Below are positions 23,142 through 31,726 of a DNA stretch of 64,000 bases, one piece after another; position 1 is the first letter of the stretch; every line of letters begins with the position of its first letter. Made by a program: the position numbers and the translations under genes. Below the pieces are notes generated by a model. That model searched no databases and had not been told where the DNA came from. It saw nothing but the letters and a program-made list of their open reading frames with translations. The stretch covers positions 1 to 64,000 of the forward strand of contig RHKY01000019.1 of assembly GCA_008363385.1 (NCBI GenBank), given 5' to 3'. The DNA comes from Acidobacteriota bacterium. GTDB lineage: Bacteria; Acidobacteriota; Thermoanaerobaculia; UBA5066.

Positions 23142-24445
23142 GCACGGTCTCCGCCCGCCAGTACATCGCCTTCGCGCGCGAGCACCTCGACACGCTCCGC
23201 CAGTCTCACGGGCGGCTCGCCGGGCTCCGGCAGGCGCACGACGAGCGGCGGCGCGACCTGAAGCGGCGGTTCGACGACGCCGAGGCGGAGCTCGTGACGG
23301 CCCTCCTCCCCGACCTGACGCGGGAGGCCCTGGCCGCGGCGTCCGCGCTCGTCGGGTTCCCGGGCCTCCTGCAGAAGGACCACCCCGGCCGGGTGGTGAA
23401 GGAGCGGGCCGAGCGGACCGCCCGGCTGGCCGTCGTCGAGGCCGACCCGCGGTACCGCGACCGGAAGCTCCTCCGCGACCCGGGCGTCGGGACGCTCACG
23501 CGCGCCATCGCCGAGCTCGAGGAGTTCCGGCAGCCCGCCGCCTCGATCGTGACCCGGTTCCAGCACCCGCGCCTTTCGAGGCTCCTCGAGTCCGGGTACG
23601 GGACCGAACGGTACGCGGTCCCCTTCTGGCGCCTGAGCTACTACGCCGACTGGAAGGCCGGGGACGAGATCCTGGAGGTGTTCCCGGGACGGCAGAGCTT
23701 CGGCGAGATCCTGCCCGAGTACCTCGACGCCGCCGCGACGCTCGAGACGTACGACCGCAAGCTCGAGGCCCTCCGCGCCGAGGTGAAGGCCGGCGTCGAC
23801 CTCGAGACCGAGCGCGCCGCCCACCTCGACGCCCTCTCCTCGCTCGAGGCGAGGCACCTGGCCCTGGCCCGCGTCGACCTGGCCGAGCACCTGCGCGAGG
23901 CGCCCCTCGAGTCGCTCGGGGCCGCGCTGGCCTCCGCCCCCGCCCTGGCGGTCACCGCCCGCAAGTGGAGCGGCCTCCTCCACCAGCTGAAGTACCTCGA
24001 CGAGATCCGCGGCAAGCAGGTCGAGCCGGCGGTCCAGGCGGTCGAGAAGGAGATGGCCAAGATCCAGAAGGACGTCGTCAAGTTCAGCCGCCCCAAGAAC
24101 GCGGGCGCCACGTTCGACGAGGACGAGGTCCACCGCCGCTACGGGCGCGAGAAGCGCGTCAAGCTCGGGAGCCGCCTCGACCGGATCGAGCGGACCCACG
24201 AGACGGTCTACCGGTTCGACCGGTACGACCGGGGCTCGTTCGTCCGGGACTTCCTCTGGTGGGACGTCATCACCGACGGCCGCGTCGACGGCGACTTCAT
24301 CCCCGAGGTGAGGAGCTTCCACGAGTCGAGGCCCGGCTACCGCTACACCCGCTCGCGGGAGCTGGACGAGGGGGACCTCGCGGCCGCCGGCGCGGCCGCC
24401 GCCGGGTCGCGCCCCGCGGGCGGCGGCCTCCTCGACGCCTCCTGA
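23138..24445 (+). CDS. Hypothetical coiled-coil-rich protein
   Basis: A 435-residue soluble protein rich in charged helices, with heptad-like stretches near residues 15-60, 195-240 and 280-320. Conserved-looking aromatic patches occur at FWRLSYYADWKAGDEI and FLWWDVITDGRVDGDF. There is no signal peptide or membrane span. I cannot assign a family. GTG at 23138 overlaps the preceding stop, and the glycosyltransferase gene begins 4 bases after this stop. Its genomic company suggests a scaffold or partner for the glycosyltransferase and radical SAM enzymes. Confidence 0.8.
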   Translation: MSTVSARQYIAFAREHLDTLRQSHGRLAGLRQAHDERRRDLKRRFDDAEAELVTALLPDLTREALAAASALVGFPGLLQKDHPGRVVKERAERTARLAVVEADPRYRDRKLLRDPGVGTLTRAIAELEEFRQPAASIVTRFQHPRLSRLLESGYGTERYAVPFWRLSYYADWKAGDEILEVFPGRQSFGEILPEYLDAAATLETYDRKLEALRAEVKAGVDLETERAAHLDALSSLEARHLALARVDLAEHLREAPLESLGAALASAPALAVTARKWSGLLHQLKYLDEIRGKQVEPAVQAVEKEMAKIQKDVVKFSRPKNAGATFDEDEVHRRYGREKRVKLGSRLDRIERTHETVYRFDRYDRGSFVRDFLWWDVITDGRVDGDFIPEVRSFHESRPGYRYTRSRELDEGDLAAAGAAAAGSRPAGGGLLDAS

Positions 24446-24449
24446 GACC

Positions 24450-26099
24450 ATGGCCCGCTCGCTCCGCATCGTCGCCTACGCGGTCAACGGGGGCGGCGCC
24501 GGCCACCTGCAGCGCCTCACGGCGATCCTCCGCTGGGCGCGCCGTTACGCCCTCTTCTGCGCCTCCCCCGCGGAGGTCTTCTTCCTCACGTCGAGCGAGG
24601 CGGACACGTTCCTCTTCCACGAGGGCTTCGCCTCGTTCAAGCTCCCCTCGAAGACCTCCGTCGCGTCCGCGGGGATCGACAAGCTGGCCTACCTCGCGCT
24701 CGCCAAGCAGTGGGTCTGGCACTCGATCGGCCTCCTCCGCCCCGACGTCCTCCTCGTCGACACGTTCCCGAACGGCTCCTTCGGGGAGCTGGTCTCCGCG
24801 CTGGACCTCGCCCGCCACCGCGTCTTCGTCTACCGCCCCGTCAAGGAGGAGTACGCCCGGAGGCCCGACTTCCAGGCGATGCTCCCCCTCTACGACCTGA
24901 TCCTCGTCCCCGAGGTGCGCGAGGCGGCCGGGATCGTCGTCCCGCCGAAGGCGGAGGCGTCCGTGCGGTACACCGGGCCGATCACCGTCCGCGAGGGCTG
25001 GGAGGCGAGGGGGCGCGCGGAGGCTCGCGCGCACTTCGGGATCCCGGAGGGGCGCGTCGCGGTCCTCCTCTCGGCAGGCGCCGGCGGGGACCCGACCGCC
25101 GAGGAGACGCTTCTGTCGGCCTCGCGCCTCCTCCTGTCGCACCCCGAGGTCCACGTCGTCGTGGCGGCGGGGCCGCTCTACCGCGGGGCCCGGACGAGCG
25201 GCGAGCGGGTCGTCTGGGTCTCCGAGCCGGCGCTGGCCGAGTGGCTCGCCGCCTTCGACTTCGCCGTCACCGCCGCCGGGTACAACACCGTCCTGGAGCT
25301 GATGTCGGCAGGGGTCCCCGCGGTCCTCCTGCCGCAGGAGAAGGTGGCCGACGAGCAGGACCGGCGCGCGCGCGCGGCCGTGGAGGCGGGCGCCGCCCTC
25401 TCCGTGGAGCCGGCGGCCGAGGGGCGGCTCGACGAGGCCGTCCGCCGCTACCTCGACGCGGGGAACCGGGAGCGGGCCTCGGCGCGCGCGCTCTCTCTCG
25501 TCCCGCGGAACGCCGCCCGCGACGCCGCGGCCGAGGTCCTCGAGCTGGTCCTTCCGCCGCACGAGGTGGAGGCGGCGCAGGAGGCGGTCACGGACGGCCT
25601 CCTCTCCCTCGCCCGCTCGACGGGAGCCCCCGTCGAGGGGCTCTTCGACCTCGTCCACGCCCTCGACGGGAGCACGGGCGGGTCGGGCCGTTTCGCCGGC
25701 ACCCGCCGCGCCCGCGCCGCCTCCGACGCCGCCGCCGAGCTCCTCCGCAACGCCACGGACCTCGGCATCCCCGGCGCCGACGCCGTCCGGCTCCTCCTCC
25801 CCCTGCAGAAGAGGCTCCTCCGCGGGCCGCTCGGGGCGCGACGCGAGGCGACGCGCCAGGTCCTCGCCTCTCTCGCCCCGTTCGGCGACTGGAACGGCGC
25901 CCTCCACCTCCTGAGGAGCCTGACCCCCTCCCGCGAGGCCGAGGCGGCCGACGTCGCCGCCGACCTGAAGAGGCGCCTCGCCCCGTTCCCGCGGAACGCG
26001 GAGGGCCTCCTGCGCGCCTCGGCCGCGCTCCAGGCCGACCCCTCCGACGCGCCCCCCGCGAGAAGGCCCAGGCGTCCCGGGGCCGGGGACGGGCGGTGA
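24450..26099 (+). CDS. MurG/GT28-like glycosyltransferase with C-terminal helical extension
   Basis: A 549-residue GT-B fold glycosyltransferase. The N-terminal Gly-rich loop GGGAGHLQR (about 14-22) and the C-terminal donor-binding region FAVTAAGYNTVLELMSAGVPAVLLPQEKVADEQD (quoted in parts: AAGYNTVLELMSAGVP, EKVADEQ) are as in MurG and UDP-sugar transferases. The catalytic part ends near residue 370; a further 180 residues form an Ala/Arg/Leu-rich helical domain absent from MurG. It may glycosylate a lipid, peptide or small molecule. It is coupled to the first radical SAM gene (GTGA overlap). Confidence 0.85.
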   Translation: MARSLRIVAYAVNGGGAGHLQRLTAILRWARRYALFCASPAEVFFLTSSEADTFLFHEGFASFKLPSKTSVASAGIDKLAYLALAKQWVWHSIGLLRPDVLLVDTFPNGSFGELVSALDLARHRVFVYRPVKEEYARRPDFQAMLPLYDLILVPEVREAAGIVVPPKAEASVRYTGPITVREGWEARGRAEARAHFGIPEGRVAVLLSAGAGGDPTAEETLLSASRLLLSHPEVHVVVAAGPLYRGARTSGERVVWVSEPALAEWLAAFDFAVTAAGYNTVLELMSAGVPAVLLPQEKVADEQDRRARAAVEAGAALSVEPAAEGRLDEAVRRYLDAGNRERASARALSLVPRNAARDAAAEVLELVLPPHEVEAAQEAVTDGLLSLARSTGAPVEGLFDLVHALDGSTGGSGRFAGTRRARAASDAAAELLRNATDLGIPGADAVRLLLPLQKRLLRGPLGARREATRQVLASLAPFGDWNGALHLLRSLTPSREAEAADVAADLKRRLAPFPRNAEGLLRASAALQADPSDAPPARRPRRPGAGDGR

Positions 26100-27169
26100 A
26101 GCGGCGGGAGCTGACGCTCGCCGGGGTCCACCTCGGCGAGCCGCTCGCGGGCCCCGGGACGGTCCACGTCGACCTCGTCAACGCGTGCAACGCCGCCTGC
26201 GTCACCTGCTGGGACCACTCCCCGCTCCTCTCCTCGCCGCGACCGGCGTCCTGGAAGGGGAAGCGCGCCCGGGCCGAGGACGTCGACCGGCTCCTCGACG
26301 ACCTCGGGACGCTCGGCGGCCTCCGCTCGGTGATCCTCTCGGGGATGGGCGAGCCGTTCGTCCACCCGGAGATCCACGCGATCTGCGAGTCGGTCAAGCG
26401 GCGGACCCTCCACCTGACCGTCATCACGAACCTCCTCCTGGCCGATCCCGGGAAGGTGCTCTCGATCGGCGTCGACCAGCTCCTGATCGGGGTCCACGCG
26501 GCGACGGCGGAGTCGTACCGGGCGTTCCACCCCGGAACCGGGGAGGCCGAGTGGACGCGGCTCCTCGCGTCCCTCGACCGCTTCGCCGGGGCGGGCAAGC
26601 GGTTCCGCCACGTCCAGGTGATCTGCGCGACGAACGCCCACGAGCTGCCGGCGATGGTCCGGCTGGCCGCCCGGTACGGTGCCGGCGGGATCACCTTCAA
26701 GCTGGCGAGCCTCCTCGACGGGACCGAGCGCGTCGCCCTCTCGCCGGAAGCGCGCGAGGCGCTCGTGGCCGAGGGGATCCCGTCGGCCCGCGAGGAGGCC
26801 TCCCGGCTCGGGGTCGCGACGAACCTCGACGTCCTGGCGCGGCAGCTCTCGGCCGGAGGGGCGAGGACCGCGCCGATCGCCGAGACGGGCTGCTTCATGG
26901 GGTACGCCTACGCCCGCGTCACGGTGGAGGGGGACGTCCTCTACTGCTGCGACACCGAGGTGAAGGTCGGCTCCCTCGCCTCCGGGGCGCGCTTCTCCGA
27001 CCTCTGGCTCGGGCCGAGGTGGCAGGACCTGAGGGACCGCCTCCGCTCGGGGAGGTACTTCGAGGGCTGCTCTCGCTGCGGGAAGTACGCGCAGAACGTC
27101 GCGCTCGGGAGGGCGTTCGAGGAGGCCTACGGGACCCGGCGGCTCCTCCAGGTGACGGGGCGCGCGTGA
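26096..27169 (+). CDS. Radical SAM protein with SPASM-type C-terminus (first of three)
   Basis: A 357-residue radical SAM enzyme. The [4Fe-4S] motif CNAACVTC (CX3CX2C, near residue 31) is followed by a GGE-like motif SGMGEPFVHPE and a SAM-binding barrel. The C-terminal domain has SPASM-like cysteines: CFMG, CC in VLYCCDTE, then CSRCGKY. SPASM enzymes usually bind one or two auxiliary Fe-S clusters and act on peptides, cofactors or sugars. GTG at 26096 overlaps the glycosyltransferase stop. No precursor peptide is obvious nearby, so the substrate is open. Confidence 0.9.
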   Translation: MKRRELTLAGVHLGEPLAGPGTVHVDLVNACNAACVTCWDHSPLLSSPRPASWKGKRARAEDVDRLLDDLGTLGGLRSVILSGMGEPFVHPEIHAICESVKRRTLHLTVITNLLLADPGKVLSIGVDQLLIGVHAATAESYRAFHPGTGEAEWTRLLASLDRFAGAGKRFRHVQVICATNAHELPAMVRLAARYGAGGITFKLASLLDGTERVALSPEAREALVAEGIPSAREEASRLGVATNLDVLARQLSAGGARTAPIAETGCFMGYAYARVTVEGDVLYCCDTEVKVGSLASGARFSDLWLGPRWQDLRDRLRSGRYFEGCSRCGKYAQNVALGRAFEEAYGTRRLLQVTGRA

Positions 27170-28038
27170 GCGGGCGGAGGCGAACCGTCGAGTGGCAGGT
27201 CTGCGGCCGGTGCAACTACGACTGCTCGTACTGCATCCAGAGCCGGAGGAACCGCGCCGGCGCGCCGTCGGACGCCCAGGTGGAGCGTTTCCTCTCCTTC
27301 TTCGCCTCGCTGCGCGACCCGTGGGAGGTGAAGATGACGGGGGGAGAGCCGTTCGCGTTCCGCGGCTTCCTCGACCGGATCGTCCCCGGCCTCGTCGAGC
27401 GGACGCCTCACACTGTCTCCGTCCTGACGAACCTCTCCGCGCCGCTCGCCTCGCTGGAGCGTTTCGCCGCGCTCACCGCCGGGCGGCTCGGGATCGTCAG
27501 CGCGAGCCTCCACCTGGAGTTCACGACGGCGAGCGAGTTCGTCGCCAAGGCGCTCCGGCTCCGCGAGTGGATCGGCCCCGGGCCGTCCCTCGTCGTCAAC
27601 GCCGTCCTCGTCCCCGGGCGGCTCGCCGAGGTGGCCCGCTCGCGAGACGAGGTCGAGGCCGCGGGGCTCCGGTTCTTCCCGCAGGTGATGAAGGCGAACG
27701 GCGGCGTCCACGCCTACGACGGGGAGGACCTCCGCCTCCTGCCGGCCTTCCTCGGACCCGGCAACGACCCGCGGCGCGAGAACCGCGCGCCGAGCTACCG
27801 GGGGCTCCGCTGCTGGGCGGGCGTGGACTACCTCGTCCTGACCCAGGAGGGCGCCGGCTACAGCTGCCGGACCGCGCGCCGCTCCGGGGAGGGCTGGCTC
27901 GGGAACGCCCTGGACGGGTCGCTCCGGCCGTGGGACGGCCCGAGGCCGTGCCCGTACGACATCTGCCCCTGCACCGTCCCGGCCAACCGGGGGATGATCG
28001 AGGGGATCCCGCGTCCCGCGCCCGCGGAGGCCGGGTGA
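27166..28038 (+). CDS. Radical SAM protein (second of three)
   Basis: A compact 290-residue radical SAM enzyme. CNYDCSYC near residue 16 binds the SAM cluster, and KMTGGEPFAF carries the GGE motif. The C-terminus has an auxiliary-cluster-like set: CWAG, a Cys in YSCRTARR, then CPYDICPC followed by TVPANRGM. The same arrangement (C-x-Y-x2-C-x-C, VPxxRGM) recurs in the next protein, so the two are paralogues. GTG at 27166 overlaps the previous stop. It probably acts on the same or a sequential intermediate as its neighbours. Confidence 0.9.
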   Translation: MSGRRRTVEWQVCGRCNYDCSYCIQSRRNRAGAPSDAQVERFLSFFASLRDPWEVKMTGGEPFAFRGFLDRIVPGLVERTPHTVSVLTNLSAPLASLERFAALTAGRLGIVSASLHLEFTTASEFVAKALRLREWIGPGPSLVVNAVLVPGRLAEVARSRDEVEAAGLRFFPQVMKANGGVHAYDGEDLRLLPAFLGPGNDPRRENRAPSYRGLRCWAGVDYLVLTQEGAGYSCRTARRSGEGWLGNALDGSLRPWDGPRPCPYDICPCTVPANRGMIEGIPRPAPAEAG

Positions 28039-29366
28039 TCGCCCCCCCGCGCCCCGCGGAGGGCGCCGTCAGCTGGAACGTCGACACCTCCTGCAACTAC
28101 CGGTGCACCTACTGCACGCAGCGGTTCAAGGACGACCGCGCGCGCTGGTCCCGCGACACGGAGCGCTTCCTCGCGGCCTTCTCGCGCCTGCCGGGGCGGT
28201 GGGAGGTCAAGATCTCGGGGGGCGAGCCCTTCGTCCACCCGACGCTGGACGAGATCGTCGCGGGCCTCGCCGGGCTCGGCTTCCGGGTCTCCGTCGTCAC
28301 CAACTTCTCGGCCACCGCGGAGCGGATCGCCCGGTTCGTCGGGGCGGCGCGGGGCCGCGTCGGGGTCTTCTCGGCGAGCCTCCACCCGGAGTACGTCCCC
28401 GACGTCGGGCCGTTCCTCGACAAGGCGCTGGCCACGCGCCGCCTCCTCGACGAGGCCCGCGACCCCTCCCTGCCGCCCCCCGGGTTCGCCGTGACGTGCG
28501 TGGCGACGCGGGACGTCCTCCCGCGCCTCCCCGGCCTCGCCGCCCGCTTCGCCGACGCCGGCGTCACGTTCAAGGTCCAGCCCGAGAAGCAGGACTCGAG
28601 GGTCGTCGACTACTCCCCCGCCGAGCGGGACCTCCTCGTCTCGCTCGGCGGGCACAACCTCACCGGCGAGATCGACCACCGTTACCGCGGGCGGCCCTGC
28701 TGGGCCGGCGCGCGCTACTTCGTCCTCGACGACCGCGGCGAGGCCTTCCGGTGCTACCCCGCCCGCCGCGCGCGGACCGACCGCCTCGGCAACCTGCTCA
28801 GCCCCGCGTTCCGGCTCCTCGGGGACGGCTCCCCGCTCCCGTGCCGGTACGAGAGCTGCCACTGCTCCGTCCCGATCTCGCGAGGCATGATGAGCCGGAG
28901 CGCCGAGGAGACCTCCCCCGCCCCGCCGGGCGACCGAGAGACCGCCCCCGCAGCTGGCCCGTCCGTCGGGCCGAGGAGACCCCGTATGGGTGCAGACCAG
29001 CTCACCGCGATCCGCCCTCCGCTGCAGGAGCTCCTCGCCGCCATCGCGAACCGCGCGCCCCGCGCGAACGACCTCTGCCTCACGTTCTCCGTGCAAAACC
29101 ACGGGTCGGCCTGGGTGCAGGTGACCCACGACACCGTCAACTTCGCCTTCCCTCACTCCTCGCCGCCCCTCTCGTTCCTTCGCCGGCACTTCGTGCCGTC
29201 GCTGCCGGGCGAGGGACTCCTGGCCTTCGAGAGCGGGCAGTACGCGACGCTCTCCCACCGCTCCTCCTCCACCGAGGAGCTCGCCGTCTTCGTGGACCGG
29301 CTCCTCGACGCCGTCCACGACCTGCCGCCCGACTACAGGCTCGACGTCGAGTTCGTCCACCTGTAG
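28035..29366 (+). CDS. Radical SAM protein fused to an unknown C-terminal domain (third of three)
   Basis: A 443-residue protein. Residues 1-290 form a radical SAM enzyme: CNYRCTYC near residue 20, KISGGEPFVHP, then CWAG, a Cys in FRCYPARR and CRYESCHC followed by SVPISRGM, paralogous to the preceding protein. After a Pro/Ala/Glu linker, residues about 318-443 form a separate alpha/beta domain (CLTFSVQNHG, VTHDTVNFAFPHS, STEELAVFVDRLLDAVHDLP) I cannot name. An in-frame ATG at 28986 with GAGGAG upstream could also give that domain as a free protein. GTG at 28035 overlaps the previous stop; last gene of the operon. Confidence 0.87.
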   Translation: MIAPPRPAEGAVSWNVDTSCNYRCTYCTQRFKDDRARWSRDTERFLAAFSRLPGRWEVKISGGEPFVHPTLDEIVAGLAGLGFRVSVVTNFSATAERIARFVGAARGRVGVFSASLHPEYVPDVGPFLDKALATRRLLDEARDPSLPPPGFAVTCVATRDVLPRLPGLAARFADAGVTFKVQPEKQDSRVVDYSPAERDLLVSLGGHNLTGEIDHRYRGRPCWAGARYFVLDDRGEAFRCYPARRARTDRLGNLLSPAFRLLGDGSPLPCRYESCHCSVPISRGMMSRSAEETSPAPPGDRETAPAAGPSVGPRRPRMGADQLTAIRPPLQELLAAIANRAPRANDLCLTFSVQNHGSAWVQVTHDTVNFAFPHSSPPLSFLRRHFVPSLPGEGLLAFESGQYATLSHRSSSTEELAVFVDRLLDAVHDLPPDYRLDVEFVHL

Positions 29367-29410
29367 CCGCCTCCGGGACCGGGAGCCCGGCCGCGGAGCG
29401 GATCGCCCGG

Positions 29411-29458
29411 CGCCCGGGCCGGCGGGTCCACGGGGCCCTGTTCCGTCCGGGCCGGGCG
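29411..29458 (+). terminator. Probable terminator after the radical SAM operon
   Basis: Arms 29411-29422 and 29447-29458 pair at 11 of 12 positions, 45 bases after the last stop of the operon. Confidence 0.4.
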
Positions 29459-29505
29459 AGGGATGATGAGCCGGATCCCGGAGGGGACCCCGCAGGAGCC
29501 GACCG

Positions 29506-30033
29506 ATGCGCTACAAGACGTTCCGGAGCCTCGTCCTCGTCGCCGCCGTCTTCGGAGGCGGCGCCCTGATCTGGGCCCTCGGGAGCCGGGAGCCGAAGCC
29601 GGCCGAGCCGGTCCCGGCCGCCCAGCCCAGGCCCGCGGCCGCCCCGGCAGCGGTCCCGGAGCCGCCCGCGGCGGACGCGCCCGCCGCGGCGCCGACGGCC
29701 GGGGGGAACGTCCCCGAGTCGCCGTCGGACGCGGACGCCCTCCGCCCGATGGACGAGGAGATCCTCGCGCGGGTGGCGCAGAACATCTCGGGAGACAAGG
29801 CGAAGGACGCCGTCCGCGGGCGGCCGTGGAAGGTGAACCTCTACCGCGACGCCGGACAGCCCGGCGTGAACCGGCTCAAGATCGACCTGAACCGGAACGA
29901 GAAGTGGGACGAGAAGTGGACGATCTCCTCGGAGGGGGGCGTCCAGACCGTCAAGCGTCAGGTCGCCCCCGCCGACGACGAGAGCTACACGGTCGAGTAC
30001 CGGCTCGAAGGGAAGCGCTGGGTCCGGCAGTAG
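29506..30033 (+). CDS. Hypothetical membrane-anchored protein with EF-hand-like loop
   Basis: A 175-residue protein with an N-terminal membrane anchor (LVLVAAVFGGGALIWALG, about 9-26), a Pro/Ala-rich spacer (about 30-75) and a C-terminal domain outside the membrane. The segment DLNRNEKWDEKW (about residues 127-138) resembles an EF-hand/dockerin calcium loop, and the nearby beta strands (PWKVNLYRD, TVEYRLEGKRWV) look like a small secreted module. CAGGAG precedes ATG at 29506. It stands alone between the radical SAM operon and the sulfate operon; the function is unknown. Confidence 0.75.
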   Translation: MRYKTFRSLVLVAAVFGGGALIWALGSREPKPAEPVPAAQPRPAAAPAAVPEPPAADAPAAAPTAGGNVPESPSDADALRPMDEEILARVAQNISGDKAKDAVRGRPWKVNLYRDAGQPGVNRLKIDLNRNEKWDEKWTISSEGGVQTVKRQVAPADDESYTVEYRLEGKRWVRQ

Positions 30034-30113
30034 CCGCGCCGGGGACCGTCCCGCCCCCGCCTTCCGTCCACAACCCACCACCGACCACCCACCGGCCACC
30101 GCCCGGTCCGGGC

Positions 30114-30142
30114 TTGACGAGGCCTTCGGTCTCACTTAGTCT
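30114..30142 (+). promoter_or_regulatory. Promoter of the sulfate operon (TTGACG, 17-base spacer, TAGTCT)
   Basis: The -35 TTGACG and a -10 box TAGTCT are optimally spaced. Transcription would start near 30149, inside the operator and about 16 bases before the start codon at 30165. Confidence 0.6.
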
Positions 30143-30144
30143 AC

Positions 30145-30161
30145 CTTTCCGATAGGGAAAG
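30145..30161. promoter_or_regulatory. Operator candidate overlapping the start site (CTTTCC-N5-GGAAAG)
   Basis: An inverted repeat covering the predicted transcription start, just before the Rrf2 start codon. Probably bound by that Rrf2 protein for self-repression and control of sulfate uptake. Confidence 0.5.
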
Positions 30162-30164
30162 ATC

Positions 30165-30623
30165 TTGAAGGTCTCCCGCCGCGGTCTCTACGCCCTGAGG
30201 GCCCTCCTGCACCTCGCCGAGCGGTACGGCGAGGGGTGGTCGAAGATCCACGAGATCGCCGAGACCGAGGAGATCCCCGAGAAGTTCCTGGAGGGGATCC
30301 TCGTCACGCTCAAGAACGCCCGCGTGGTGACGAGCCGGCGCGGGCGGGAGGGGGGCTACCGCCTCCGCCGCCCCCCCGGAGAGGTCGTGGTCGGCGACGT
30401 CGTCCGGATGCTGGACGGCCCCCTCGCCCCGTTCGGTGACGCCGCCGAGCTGACCCACCGCGTCCGGACGGAGCGCCGCCACGCCGGGCTCTTCGACCTG
30501 TTCCTCGACGTGCGCAACGCCGCCGCCGGGATCCTCGACCACACGACGCTCGCCGACGTCCTCACGCGGGACACGCGGATCCTCGCGGCCCGCAGGCGCC
30601 GGGGCGTCAAGGAGGAGGCGTGA
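30165..30623 (+). CDS. Rrf2 family regulator of the sulfate uptake operon (CymR-like)
   Basis: A 152-residue winged-helix protein: [19 protein letters not shown], recognition helix region [17 protein letters not shown], and wing [14 protein letters not shown]. It has no cysteine, so it is not an Fe-S sensor; in this it resembles CymR, which represses sulfur genes by binding cysteine synthase. The start is TTG at 30165, right after an operator-like repeat. Its stop overlaps the binding-protein start (GTGA), making it the first gene of rrf2-sbp-cysT-cysW-cysA. A cysteine-synthase-like protein at 49558 could be its partner, by analogy only. Confidence 0.88.
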   Translation: MKVSRRGLYALRALLHLAERYGEGWSKIHEIAETEEIPEKFLEGILVTLKNARVVTSRRGREGGYRLRRPPGEVVVGDVVRMLDGPLAPFGDAAELTHRVRTERRHAGLFDLFLDVRNAAAGILDHTTLADVLTRDTRILAARRRRGVKEEA

Positions 30624-31726
30624 GCCCCGCGCGGGGCCCGCGCGAAAGAATGTCCATCATGTCGGTAGACTCGAATCGAACGCCGTCCCGCCCGTCCCTC
30701 GAGACCCCGGGGCGCCCGGCCGCGGTCGCCGCGCCGGCGCTCCTCGCTCCCCTGGCCGCCCTTCTCCTCGCGGCCGTCCCGGCGGCCGCCGCGCCGCCCC
30801 CGGTGACGATCCTGAACGTCTCGTACGACCCGACTCGCGAGCTCTACCGCGACCTGAACGAGGCCTTCACGCGCTCCTGGCGCCAGAAGACCGGCCAGGA
30901 GGTCACCGTCGAGATGTCGCACGGGGGCTCCGGCAAGCAGGCCCGCGCCGTCATCGACGGCCTCCCGGCCGACGTCGTCACCCTCGCCCTCGCCTACGAC
31001 GTCGACGCGCTGGCCGACCGCGGGCTCGTGGCGAAGGAGTGGGGCAAGCGCCTCCCCCACGCCTCCTCCCCCTTCACCTCGACGATCGTCTTCCTCGTGA
31101 GGAAGGGGAACCCGAAGAACGTCCGCGACTGGGGCGACCTGGCGCGGCCCGACGTCGTCCCGATCACCCCCAACCCCAAGACCTCTGGCGGGGCGCGGTG
31201 GAACTACCTCGCCGCCTGGGGCTGGGCGCGCAAGAACGGGCGGGACGAAGCCGGAGCCGAGGCGTTCGTGACGAGCGTCTTCCGCAAGGTGCCGGTCCTC
31301 GACTCCGGGGCGCGCGGCTCGACGACGACGTTCGTCAGGCGCGGCATCGGCGACGTCCTCCTCGCCTGGGAGAACGAGGCGCGCCTGGCCGAGCAGTCGA
31401 TCGGAAAGGGGGAGGTCGAGGTCGTCGTCCCGCGCTCCTCGATCCTCGCCGAGCCTCCGGTCGCCGTCGTCGACGCGACGGTGGACAAGCGCGGGACGCG
31501 GGGGGTCGCCACGGCCTACCTGGAGTTCCTCTACGGCAAGGAGGCCCAGGAGATCGCCGCGCGCCACGGCTACCGGCCGACGCTTCCGGAGGTCCTCGCG
31601 CGCTTCGCCGGGACCTTCCCCGCTCTCGGCCTCTTCACCGTCGACGCCGAGTTCGGCGGCTGGCGGAAGGCCCAGGCCGCGCACTTCGCCGACGGCGGCG
31701 CGTTCGATCGGATGGTGGCGCGGTGA
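30620..31726 (+). CDS. Sulfate/thiosulfate ABC transporter substrate-binding protein
   Basis: The periplasmic sulfate binder, 368 residues. A long N-region leads to the signal peptide ([19 protein letters not shown]...AAA). The mature part has the family landmarks: [61 protein letters not shown] and SARGSTTTF-like [20 protein letters not shown] at 30620 has AAGGAGGAGG upstream and overlaps the Rrf2 stop; ATGs at 30650 and 30659 would shorten the N-region. The stop overlaps cysT. It delivers sulfate or thiosulfate to CysTWA. Confidence 0.93.
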   Translation: MSPARGPRERMSIMSVDSNRTPSRPSLETPGRPAAVAAPALLAPLAALLLAAVPAAAAPPPVTILNVSYDPTRELYRDLNEAFTRSWRQKTGQEVTVEMSHGGSGKQARAVIDGLPADVVTLALAYDVDALADRGLVAKEWGKRLPHASSPFTSTIVFLVRKGNPKNVRDWGDLARPDVVPITPNPKTSGGARWNYLAAWGWARKNGRDEAGAEAFVTSVFRKVPVLDSGARGSTTTFVRRGIGDVLLAWENEARLAEQSIGKGEVEVVVPRSSILAEPPVAVVDATVDKRGTRGVATAYLEFLYGKEAQEIAARHGYRPTLPEVLARFAGTFPALGLFTVDAEFGGWRKAQAAHFADGGAFDRMVAR

